Part shown: piece by piece, positions 33,400 through 45,400 of the stretch
How positions within the stretch are numbered: the first letter of the stretch is position 1
Layout: every line of letters starts with the position of its first letter
Assembly: GCA_037783415.1 (NCBI GenBank)
Contig: JAZGTN010000009.1
Location: 6,572,001-6,636,000, forward strand
Source of the DNA: Leptasterias polaris
Lineage: Eukaryota > Echinodermata > Asteroidea > Forcipulatida > Asteriidae
Direction of reading: 5' to 3'
DNA: 64,000 nucleotides
Notes under the pieces: generated by a model
What the model was told of the DNA's origin: nothing
What the model saw: only the letters and a program-made list of their open reading frames with translations
The model's database searches: none
Program-made: the position numbers and the translations under genes

Positions 33400-35015
33400 T
33401 TTGCACAAGGTGTTCTTTTGAAACATACAGAAGGTGTGCCTGTATGCGAATACAGAGTTAAAACTTAACAAACTAATTATCCGTGTCAAGTTTGTTTACA
33501 GAGTGACTTAGACAACAACAATTCAACTTTTGTGTTTTGAGGTGTTTAGTAAACAGGGAAAATATCAAAATTGCTGTTTTTATTAATTTTTTTACAAAGG
33601 TGTGGCCTTTTTCAACCATACAGAGGGTGAGCCTGTATGCAAATACAAAACTATTAGAGCAAAAATATCTGTGTCAATTTTGTTTACAAAGTAACTCGAG
33701 TTTAGTAAACAGGGAAAATATCAAAATAGCTGATTTGAGGGTTTTTTAAAGGTATAACAGACCTTGACGCAACATACAAAGGATGTGCCTGTATACAACC
33801 ACAGAGTAAAGTTTGTTTACAGAGTGATTGTATAGGGAAGACTTTAAATTTGCTGCTCTGAGATAATTTTTCTTGAACTTTGGTGTTACCTTGTGGAGGC
33901 ATTAGTGGGTGTGGCTGTATACAAACACAAAGTTAAAAGTAAACAAAATTATTTGAGTCAAGTTTGATTACAGTATTTTTAAACATAAGGAAACAAGAAA
34001 AATATTGAAAGTGCAGTTTGGGTTTTTCTTTCTTGCACATAGGTGTGATCTTGTTAAAACCTGCAGAGGGTGTGCCTGTATACAAATTAAGCGAAAGTAT
34101 CAGTGTCAAATTTCTTTACAGAATAACGTAAGGATTAGTAAACTATATGGAAATGCTGTTTTAATTTATTTGCGTCTGGTCGAGATCTTGTTGATAAACA
34201 GGGAAGACTTTGTACGTGCTGCTTTGATTTTTTTTTCCTTGTGCATTTGTTGGACCTTGTTAAAACATACACAGGGTGTGCCTGTATGCAAATATACAGA
34301 GTTAAAAGTAGGTAAAATTATCAGTGTCAAGTTGGTTTACTAAATTACTTGAGGTTTAGTAAACAGGGAAAATATCAATATTGCTGTTTGAGTTTTTTGC
34401 ACATTGGTGTGACCTTATTGAAACACACAGAGTCAAAAGTAATCAAACTAAATATCCGAGTCAATTTTGTGCACAGAAAGACTTAGACAGCAACATTCAA
34501 AATTCTGTGTTTCGAGTTTTAAGGGCTTAGGTGTGACCTACAGTAGTTGAAAAATGCAGAGGGTGGTCCCATATACAAATACAAAGTTAAAGGTAAAAAC
34601 ATTATTTATCTGCATACATTTTTGTTCACAGATTGACTTTAGACATGGGAATTTGTTGTTGTTGCTGTTTTAAGGGTTTTTGCTTGTAGGTGTGGCCTTA
34701 CAGAGCTACAGAGTTAAAACTAAACAAACTAAAACTGTGTCAAGTTTGATTAAAGAGTTACTTTAGGTTTAATAAAAAGGGACAATTAAAAACCTGTTTA
34801 GAGTTTTCTATGCTATGGTGTGACCTTGGTGAAACATACAGGGAGTTAAAAGTGAATAAATTTATCAGTGTCAAGTTTGTTTACAGAAAGACTTTAGGTT
34901 TATTAAAATGTGACCTTGTTGAAAAAATACAAAGGATGTTCCTGTCTGTAATCACTTACAGAATTAATAGTAAACATAGTTATGAGTGTCAAGCTTGTTT
35001 GCATAGGTACCTTAG
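33400..35015 (+). repeat. Degenerate right flank of array A
   Basis: Monomers become irregular in length and sequence, losing the homogenised variants, until the pattern fades near 35015. Confidence 0.8.
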
Positions 35016-35261
35016 GATCTAGAACAAGTGTCTTTTTCACTGCATATGCAAACAACTATGACTTGTAGAGGCTTCCTTAAACTCAAAAATTGTATTGTCC
35101 CACCAGGAGAAAATTGTGTGGCCTTCTGGCAGTATTGATACAAGCTAAAAAAACAAACATTATATAGACCTTACTAGTTGAATCAATTGAAAATTGAGCC
35201 ACAAGTGATGTCTTCACAAACAAAGTGATAATTTGTTTAAATCACCTCCCAAATGACCAAG
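35016..35261. other. Short unique spacer between the two satellite arrays
   Basis: About 245 bases match neither array as far as I can see. Confidence 0.5.
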
Positions 35262-36526
35262 CTCTCTTGTCCTAGAGTATGACAATAAACTGCACCCAAG
35301 ATAAAGCTGGCTCAACACCTTTTGCTCGAAACAGAGAGTGGGCAATATGAGCAACAAGATCTTCTTCATTTTGAGGCTTATCTTCTTCAACAACTCAATT
35401 CTCCTTCGTTCCTTGTTTTCATGTATCTGTTGCATAGAGGCAAAACTCTTCGGTGCATAACTGTAGCACTGATTGACTTGAAAGAGTTCCTCTTTTGCTC
35501 AAAGCGGAAACCTGTAAAAACAAGGAATATAAAAGTTCTCCTTCATTAGGAACCTTGATCTGCTTCAACCTTCAAGATGTTCATTTCAAGCTAAAGACAA
35601 CCCCAATGTTGTCCTGGAGTATGACAGTAAACTGCACTCCAAGCTAAGCTGGCTCAACATCTGCCAGAGCCTGGATAGGGCCTAATGTCATAGCTGTGTA
35701 TCAAGAGTTCCCACCTATGGGAAATCGACTGCATTCTGTACCATCAAGATTTTGTTCCACCACAGATTAACTCGCAACAAAAGTACCATCAACTTTTAAC
35801 TACCAAGAAATTAGTTTGTGCCACCAAGTTTTAAATCCTACTAGCTTTTCCCTTTTAAAATAAATGAATCACACCGGTTTATCGTCTCCAGAACTTCAAA
35901 CTTCAACATACCATTGGGTTCGTGGATTCTTCTTCAAATAACAAGATCTAAGATGAATGGGTCAGTTTCAACTTCGCAACAACTCAATTCTCCTTCGTTC
36001 CTTGTTTTCATGTATCTGTTGCATAGAGGCAAAACCCTTCGGTGCATAACTGTAGCACTGATTGACTTGAAAGAGTTCCTCTTTTGCTCAAAGCGTAAAC
36101 CTGTAAAAACAAGGAATATAAAAGTTCTCCTTCATTAGGAACCTTGATCTGCTTCAACCTTCAAGATGTTCATTTCAAGCTAAAGACAACCCCAAAGTTG
36201 TCCTGGAGTATGACAGTAAACTGCACCCCAAGCTAAGCTGGCTCAACATTTGCCAGAGGGGCCTAATGTCATAGCTGTGTATCAAGAGTTCCCACCTATG
36301 GGAAATCGACTGCATTCTGTACCATCAAGATTTTGTTCCACCACAGATTAACTCGCAACAAAAGTACCATCAACTTTTAACTACCAAGAAATTAGTTTGT
36401 GCCACCAAGTTTTAAATCCTACTAGCTTTTCCCTTTTAAAATAAATGAATCACACCGGTTTATCGTCTCCAGAACTTCAAACTTCAACATACCATTGGGT
36501 TCGTGGATTCTTGTTCAAATAACAAG

Positions 36527-36719
36527 ATCTAAGATGAATGGGTCAGTTTCAACTTCGCAACAACTCAATTCTCCTTCGTTCCTTGTTTTCATGTATCTGT
36601 TGCATAGAGGCAAAACTCTTCGGTGCATAACTGTAGCACTGATTGACTTGAAAGAGTTCCTCTTTTGCTCAAAGCGGAAACCTGTAAAAACAAGGAATAA
36701 AAAAGTTCTCCTTCATTAG
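36527..36719 (+). other. Representative conserved open frame of array B unit
   Basis: From the ATG in AAGATGAATGGG the frame gives about 63 codons (MNGSVSTSQQLNSPS, then FMYLLHRGKTLRC and FLFCSKRKPVKTRN) to a TAG. In long-type units an ATG in ACATGAATGGGCC, in a shifted frame, leads into the same downstream frame (MGQFQLQQQDLLQ). No homology is recognised. The frame may persist only because the copies are young, so I do not call it a gene. Confidence 0.4.
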
Positions 36720-37672
36720 GGTCCTTGATCTGCTTCAACCTTCAAGATGTTCATTTCAAGCTAAAGACAACCCCAATGTTGTCCTGGAGTATGACAATAA
36801 ACTGCACCCCAAGCTAAGCTGGCTCAACATCTGCCAGAGCCTGGATAGGGCCTAATGTCATAGCTGTGTATCAAGAGTTCCCACCTATGGGAAATCGACT
36901 GCATTCTGTACCATCAAGATTTTGTTCCACCACAGATTAACTCGCAACAAAAGTACCATCAAATTTTAACTACCAAGAAATTAGTTTGTGCCACCAAGTT
37001 TTAAATCCTACTAGCTTTTCCCTTTTAAAATAAATGAATCACACCGGTTTATCGTCTCCAGAACTTCAAACTTCAACATACCATTGGGTTCGTGGATTCT
37101 TGTTCAAATAACAAGATCTAAGATGAATGGGTCAGTTTCAACTTCGCAACAACTCAATTCTCCTTCGTTCCTTGTTTTCATGTATCTGTTGCATAGAGGC
37201 AAAACTCTTCGGTGCATAACTGTAGCACTGATTGACTTGAAAGAGTTCCTCTTTTGCTCAAAGCGGAAACCTGTAAAAACAAGGAATATAAAAGTTCTCC
37301 TTCATTAGGAACCTTGATCTGCTTCAACCTTCAAGATGTTCATTTCAAGCTAAAGACAACCCCAATGTTGTCCTGGAGTATGACAATAAACTGCACTCCA
37401 AGCTAAGCTGGCTCAACATCTGCCAGAGCCTGGATAGGGCCTAATGTCATAGCTGTGTATCAAGAGTTCCCACCTATGGGAAATCGACTGCATTCTGTAC
37501 CATCAAGATTTTGTTCCACCACAGATTAACTCGCAACAAAAGTACCATCAAATTTTAACTACCAAGAAATTAGTTTGTGCCACCAAGTTTTAAATCCTAC
37601 TAGCTTTTCCCTTTTAAAATAAATGAATCACACCGGTTTATCGTCTCCAGAACTTCAAACTTCAACATACCA

Positions 37673-40600
37673 TTGGGTTCGTGGATTCTTGTTCAAATAA
37701 CAAGATCTAAGATGAATGGGTCAGTTTCAACTTCGCAACAACTCAATTCTCCTTCGTTCCTTGTTTTCATGTATCTGTTGCATAGAGGCAAAACTCTTCG
37801 GTGCATAACTGTAGCACTGATTGACTTGAAAGAGTTCCTCTTTTGCTCAAAGCGGAAACCTGTAAAAACAAGGAATATAAAAGTTCTCCTTCATTAGGAA
37901 CCTTGATCTGCTTCAACCTTCAAGATGTTCATTTCAAGCTAAAGACAACCCCAATGTTGTCCTGGAGTATGACAATAAACTGCACTCCAAGCTAAGCTGG
38001 CTCAACATCTGCCAGAGCCTGGATAGGGCCTAATGTCATAGCTGTGTATCAAGAGTTCCCACCTATGGGAAATCGACTGCATTCTGTACCATCAAGATTT
38101 TGTTCCACCACAGATTAACTCGCAACAAAAGTACCATCAACTTTTAACTAGCAAGAAATTAGTTTGTGCCACCAAGTTTTAAAACCTACAAGCTTTTCCC
38201 TTTTAAAATAAATGAATGACACCGGTTTATCGTCTCCAGAACTTCAAACTTCAACATACCATTGGGTTCGTGGATTCTTCTTCAAATAACAAGATCTAAG
38301 ATGAATGGGTCAGTTTCAACTTCGCAACAACTCAATTCTCCTTCGTTCCTTGTTTTCATGTATCTGTTGCATAGAGGTAAAACTCTTCGGTGCATAATTG
38401 TAGCACTGATTGACCTGAAAGAGTTCCTCTTTTGCTCAAAGCGGAAACCTGTAAAAACAAGGAATATAAAAGTTCTCCTTCATTAGGAACCTTGATCTGC
38501 TTCAACCTTCAAGATGTTCATTTCAAGCTAAAGACAACCCCAAAGTTGTCTTGGAGTATGACAGTAAACTGCACCCCAAGCTAAGCTGGCTCGACATCTG
38601 CCAGAGGGGCCTAATATCATAGCTGTGTATCAAGAGTTCCCACCTATGGGAAATCGACTGCATTCTGTACCATCAAGAATTTGTGCCACCACACAATAAC
38701 TCGCAACAAAAGTACCATCAACTTTTAACTAGCAAGAAATTAGTTTGTGCCACCAAGTTTTATAACCGACAAGCTTTTCCCTTTTAAAATGAATGAATCA
38801 CACCGGTTTATCGTCTCCAGAACTTCAACTTCAACATACCATTGGGTTCGTGGATTCTTCTTCAAATAACAAGATCTTACATGAATGGGCCAGTTTCAAC
38901 TTCAGCAACAAGATCTTCTTCAAGTTGAGGTTCATCTTCTTCAACAACTGATATCTCCTTCAGTCCTTGTTTTCATGTATCTGTTGCATATAGAGGTAAA
39001 ACTCTTCGGTGCATAATTGTAGCACTGATTGACTTGAAAGAGTTCCTCTTTTGCTCAAAGCGGAAACCTGTAAAAACAAGGAATAAAAAAGTTCTCCTTC
39101 ATTAGGGTCCTTGATCTGCTTCAACCTTCAAGATGTTCATTTCAAGCTAAAGACAACCCCAATGTTGTCCTGGAGTATGACAATAAACTGCACCCCAAGC
39201 TAAGCTGGCTCAACATCTGCCAGAGCCTGGATAGGGCCTAATGTCATAGCTGTGTATCAAGAGTTCCCACCTATGGGAAATCGACTGCATTCTGTACCAT
39301 CAAGATTTTGTTCCACCACAGATTAACTCGCAACAAAAGTACCATCAAATTTTAACTACCAAGAAATTAGTTTGTGCCACCAAGTTTTAAATCCTACTAG
39401 CTTTTCCCTTTTAAAATAAATGAATCACACCGGTTTATCGTCTCCAGAACTTCAAACTTCAACATACCATTGGGTTCGTGGATTCTTGTTCAAATAACAA
39501 GATCTAAGATGAATGGGTCAGTTTCAACTTCGCAACAACTCAATTCTCCTTCGTTCCTTGTTTTCATGTATCTGTTGCATAGAGGCAAAACTCTTCGGTG
39601 CATAACTGTAGCACTGATTGACTTGAAAGAGTTCCTCTTTTGCTCAAAGCGGAAACCTGTAAAAACAAGGAATATAAAAGTTCTCCTTCATTAGGAACCT
39701 TGATCTGCTTCAACCTTCAAGATGTTCATTTCAAGCTAAAGACAACCCCAATGTTGTCCTGGAGTATGACAATAAACTGCACTCCAAGCTAAGCTGGCTC
39801 AACATCTGCCAGAGCCTGGATAGGGCCTAATGTCATAGCTGTGTATCAAGAGTTCCCACCTATGGGAAATCGACTGCATTCTGTACCATCAAGATTTTGT
39901 TCCACCACAGATTAACTCGCAACAAAAGTACCATCAACTTTTAACTAGCAAGAAATTAGTTTGTGCCACCAAGTTTTAAAACCTACAAGCTTTTCCCTTT
40001 TAAAATAAATGAATGACACCGGTTTATCGTCTCCAGAACTTCAAACTTCAACATACCATTGGGTTCGTGGATTCTTCTTCAAATAACAAGATCTAAGATG
40101 AATGGGTCAGTTTCAACTTCGCAACAACTCAATTCTCCTTCGTTCCTTGTTTTCATGTATCTGTTGCATAGAGGTAAAACTCTTCGGTGCATAATTGTAG
40201 CACTGATTGACCTGAAAGAGTTCCTCTTTTGCTCAAAGCGGAAACCTGTAAAAACAAGGAATATAAAAGTTCTCCTTCATTAGGAACCTTGATCTGCTTC
40301 AACCTTCAAGATGTTCATTTCAAGCTAAAGACAACCCCAAAGTTGTCTTGGAGTATGACAGTAAACTGCACCCCAAGCTAAGCTGGCTCAACATCTGCCA
40401 GAGGGGCCTAATATCATAGCTGTGTATCAAGAGTTCCCACCTATGGGAAATCGACTGCATTCTGTACCATCAAGAATTTGTGCCACCACACAATAACTCG
40501 CAACAAAAGTACCATCAACTTTTAACTACCAAGAAATTAGTTTGTGCCACCAAGTTTTATAACCGACAAGCTTTTCCCTTTTAAAATGAATGAATCACAC

Positions 40601-41266
40601 CGGTTTATCGTCTCCAGAACTTCAAATTCAACATACCATTGGGTTCGTGGATTCTTCTACAAATAACAAGATCTTACATGAATGGGCCAGTTTCAACTTC
40701 AGCAACAAGATCTTCTTCAAGTTGAGGTTCATCTTCTTCAACAACTGATATCTCCTTCAGTCCTTGTTTTCATGTATCTGTTGCATATAGAGGTAAAACT
40801 CTTCGGTGCATAATTGTAGCACTGATTGACTTGAAAGAGTTCCTCTTTTGCTCAAAGCGGAAACCTGTAAAAACAAGGAATATAAAAGTTCTCCTTCATT
40901 AGGAACCTTGATCTGCTTCAACCTTCAAGATGTTCATTTCAAGCTAAAGACAACCCCAATGTTGTCCTGGAGTATGACAATAAACTGCACCCCAAGCTAA
41001 GCTGGCTCAACATCTGCCAGAGCCTGGATAGGGCCTAATGTCATAGCTGTGTATCAAGAGTTCCCACCTATGGGAAATCGACTGCATTCTGTACCATCAA
41101 GATTTTGTTCCACCACAGATTAACTCGCAACAAAAGTACCATCAACTTTTAACTACCAAGAAATTAGTTTGTGCCACCAAGTTTTAAATCCTACTAGCTT
41201 TTCCCTTTTAAAATAAATGAATCACACCGGTTTATCGTCTCCAGAACTTCAAACTTCAACATACCA
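37673..41266 (+). repeat. Array B trimer higher-order repeat, 1797 bp
   Basis: Units at 37673, 38262 and 38868 are repeated at 39470, 40059 and 40665, including their private variants (the extra AT and GAATGACACC), with an offset of exactly 1797. Confidence 0.85.
38840..39090 (+). repeat. Long-type (B-type) unit segment with about 36-bp insertion, first full example
   Basis: CAGCAACAAGATCTTCTTCA and GGTTCATCTTCTTCAACAAC replace the shorter CGCAACAACTCAATTCTCC of ordinary units. About 12 such units occur, near 38868, 40665, 44195, 45400, 48371, 49576, 51955, 53755, 56707, 59067, 60273 and 62648. Those near 38868, 40665 and 51955 also carry an extra AT (GCATATAGAGG) that breaks the open frame. 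Confidence 0.8.
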
Positions 41267-42436
41267 TTGGGTTCGTGGATTCTTCTTCAAATAACAAGAT
41301 CTAAGATGAATGGGTCAGTTTCAACTTCGCAACAACTCAATTCTCCTTCGTTCCTTGTTTTCATGTATCTGTTGCATAGAGGCAAAACTCTTCGGTGCAT
41401 AACTGTAGCACTGATTGACTTGAAAGAGTTCCTCTTTTGCTCAAAGCGGAAACCTGTAAAAACAAGGAATATAAAAGTTCTCCTTCATTAGGAACCTTGA
41501 TCTGCTTCAACCTTCAAGATGTTCATTTCAAGCTAAAGACAACCCCAAAGTTGTCCTGGAGTATGACAGTAAACTGCACCCCAAGCTAAGCTGGCTCAAC
41601 ATTTGCCAGAGGGGCCTAATGTCATAGCTGTGTATCAAGAGTTCCCACCTATGGGAAATCGACTGCATTCTGTACCATCAAGATTTTGTTCCACCACAGA
41701 TTAACTCGCAACAAAAGTACCATCAACTTTTAACTACCAAGAAATTAGTTTGTGCCACCAAGTTTTAAATCCTACTAGCTTTTCCCTTTTAAAATAAATG
41801 AATCACACCGGTTTATCGTCTCCAGAACTTCAAACTTCAACATACCATTGGGTTCGAGGATTCTTCTTCAAATAACAAGATCTAAGATGGATAGGCCAGT
41901 TTCAACTTCGCAACAACTCAATTCTCCTTCGTTCTTTGTTTTCATGTATCTGTTGCATAGAGGCAAAACTCTTCGGTGCATAACTGTAGCACTGATTGAC
42001 TTGAAAGAGTTCCTCTTTTGCTCAAAGCGGAAACCTGTAAAAACAAGGAATAAAAAAGTTCTCCTTCATTAGGGTCCTTGATCTGCTTCAACCTTCAAGA
42101 TGTTCATTTCAAGCTAAAGACAACCCCAATGTTGTCCTGGAGTATGACAATAAACTGCACCCCAAGCTAAGCTGGCTCAACATCTGCCAGAGCCTGGATA
42201 GGGCCTAATGTCATAGCTGTGTATCAAGAGTTCCCACCTATGGGAAATCGACTGCATTCTGTACCATCAAGATTTTGTTCCACCACAGATTAACTCGCAA
42301 CAAAAGTGCCATCAAATTTTAACTACCAAGAAATTAGTTTGTGCCACCAAGTTTTAAATCCTACTAGCTTTTCCCTTTTAAAATAAATGAATCACACCGG
42401 TTTATCGTCTCCAGAACTTCAAACTTCAACATACCA

Positions 42437-45400
42437 TTGGGTTCGAGGATTCTTCTTCAAATAACAAGATCTAAGATGGATAGGCCAGTTTCAACTTCGC
42501 AACAACTCAATTCTCCTTCGTTCCTTGTTTTCATGTATCTGTTGCATAGAGGCAAAACTCTTCGGTGCATAACTGTAGCACTGATTGACTTGAAAGAGTT
42601 CCTCTTTTGCTCAAAGCGGAAACCTGTAAAAACAAGGAATATAAAAGTTCTCCTTTATTAGGAACCTTGATCTGCTTCAACCTTCAAGATGTTCATTTCA
42701 AGCTAAAGACAACCCCAAAGTTGTCTTGGAGTATGACAGTAAACTGCACCCCAAGCTAAGCTGGCTCAACATCTGCCAGAGGGGCCTAATGTCATAGCTG
42801 TGTATCAAGAGTTCCCACCTATGGGAAATCGACTGCATTCTGTACATCAAGAATTTATGTCACCACAGAATAACTCTCAACAAAAGTGCCATCAACTTTT
42901 AACTAGCAAGAAATTAGTTTGTGCCACCAAGTTTTAAAACCTACAAGCTTTTCCCTTTTAAAATAAATGAATGACACCGGTTTATCGTCTCCAGAACTTC
43001 AAACTTCAACATACCATTGGGTTCGTGGATTCTTCTTCAAATAACAAGATCTAAGATGAATGGGTCAGTTTCAACTTCGCAACAACTCAATTCTCCTTCG
43101 TTCCTTGTTTTCATGTATCTGTTGCATAGAGGTAAAACTCTTTGGTGCATAATTGTAGCACTGATTGACCTGAAAGAGTTCCTCTTTTGCTCAAAGCGGA
43201 AACCTGTAAAAACAAGGAATATAAAAGTTCTCCTTCATTAGGAACCTTGATCTGCTTCAACCTTCAAGATGTTCATTTCAAGCTAAAGACAACCCCAATG
43301 TTGTCCTGGAGTATGACAATAAACTGCACCCCAAGCTAAGCTGGCTCAACATCTGCCAGAGCCTGGATAGGGCCTAATGTCATAGCTGTGTATCAAGAGT
43401 TCCCACCTATGGGAAATCGACTGCATTCTGTACCATCAAGATTTTGTTCCACCACAGATTAACTCGCAACAAAAGTACCATAAACTTTTAACTACCAAGA
43501 AATTAGTTTGTGCCACCAAGTTTTAAATCCTACTAGCTTTTCCCTTTTAAAATAAATGAATCACACCGGTTTATCGTCTCCAGAACTTCAAACTTCAACA
43601 TACCATTGGGTTCGAGGATTCTTCTTCAAACAACAAGATCTAAGATGGATAGGCCAGTTTCAACTTCGCAACAACTCAATTCTCCTTCGTTCCTTGTTTT
43701 CATGTATCTGTTGCATAGAGGCAAAACTCTTCGGTGCATAACTGTAGCACTGATTGACTTGAAAGAGTTCCTCTTTTGCTCAAAGCGGAAACCTGTAAAA
43801 ACAAGGAATAAAAAAGTTCTACTTCATTAGGGACCTTGATCTGCTTCAACCTTCAAGATGTTCATTTCAAGCTAAAGACAACCCCAAAGTTGTCTTGGAG
43901 TATGACAGTAAACTGCACCCCAAGCTAAGCTGGCTCAACATCTGCCAGAGGGGCCTAATGTCATAGCTGTGTATCAAGAGTTCCCACCTATGGGAAATCG
44001 ACTGCATTCTGTACCATCAAGAATTTGTGCCACCACACAATAACTCGCAACAAAAGTACCATCAACTTTTAACTACCAAGAAATTAGTTTGTGCCACCAA
44101 GTTTTATAACCGACAAGCTTTTCCCTTTTAAAATGAATGAATCACACCGGTTTATCGTCTCCAGAACTTGAACTTCAACATACCATTGGGTTCGTGGATT
44201 CTTCTTCAAATAACAAGATCTTACATGAATGGGCCAGTTTCAACTTCAGCAACAAGATCTTCTTCAAGTTGAGGTTCATCTTCTTCAACAACTGATATCT
44301 CCTTCAGTCCTTGTTTTCATGTATCTGTTGCATAGAGGTAAAACTCTTCGGTGCATAATTGTAGCACTGATTGACTTGGATGAGTTCCTCTTTTGCTCAA
44401 AGCGGAAACCTGTAAAAACAAGGAATATAAAAGTTCTCCTTCATTAGGAACCTTGATCTGCTTCAACCTTCAAGATGTTCATTTCAAGCTAAAGACAACC
44501 CCAATGTTGTCCTGGAGTATGACAATAAACTGCACCCCAAGCTAAGCTGGCTCAACATCTGCCAGAGCCTGGATAGGGCCTAATGTCATAGCTGTGTATC
44601 AAGAGTTCCCACCTATGGGAAATCGACTGCATTCTGTACATTAAGAATTTGTGTCACCACAGAATAACTCTCAACAAAAGTGCCATCAACTTTTAACTAG
44701 CAAGAAATTAGTTTGTGCCACCAAGTTTTAAAACCTACAAGCTTTTCCCTTTTAAAATAAATGAATGACACCGGTTTATCGTCTCCAGAACTTCAAACTT
44801 CAACATACCATTGGGTTCGTGGATTCTTCTTCAAATAACAAGATCTAAGATGAATGGGTCAGTTTCAACTTCGCAACAACTCAATTCTCCTTCGTTCCTT
44901 GTTTTCATGTATCTGTTGCATAGAGGTAAAACTCTTCGGTGCATAATTGTAGCACTGATTGACCTGAAAGAGTTCCTCTTTTGCTCAAAGCGGAAACCTG
45001 TAAAAACAAGGAATATAAAAGTTCTCCTTCATTAGGAACCTTGATCTGCTTCAACCTTCAAGATGTTCATTTCAAGCTAAAGACAACCCCAATGTTGTCC
45101 TGGAGTATGACAATAAACTGCACCCCAAGCTAAGCTGGCTCAACATCTGCCAGAGCCTGGATAGGGCCTAATGTCATAGCTGTGTATCAAGAGTTCCCAC
45201 CTATGGGAAATCGACTGCATTCTGTACCATCAAGAATTTGTGCCACCACACAATAACTCGCAACAAAAGTACCATCAACTTTTAACTACCAAGAAATTAG
45301 TTTGTGCCACCAAGTTTTATAACCGACAAGCTTTTCCCTTTTAAAATGAATGAATCACACCGGTTTATCGTCTCCAGAACTTGAACTTCAACATACCATT

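Larger units (their letters stand above)
22840..35015 (+). repeat. Satellite array A (about 150-182 bp monomers, roughly 70 copies)
   Basis: Each monomer contains ACATACAGAGGGTGTGCCTG, GTAAACA.., GTGTCAAGTTTGTTTACAGA and a GAGTTTTTTTGCAC segment. Monomers come in at least three length classes: about 150, 165 and 182 bp, the longest including CTTATTAGCTTTAATTG. Open frames recur at the monomer period and start at GTG, not ATG; they are not genes. The copy number is estimated from length divided by period. Confidence 0.95.
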
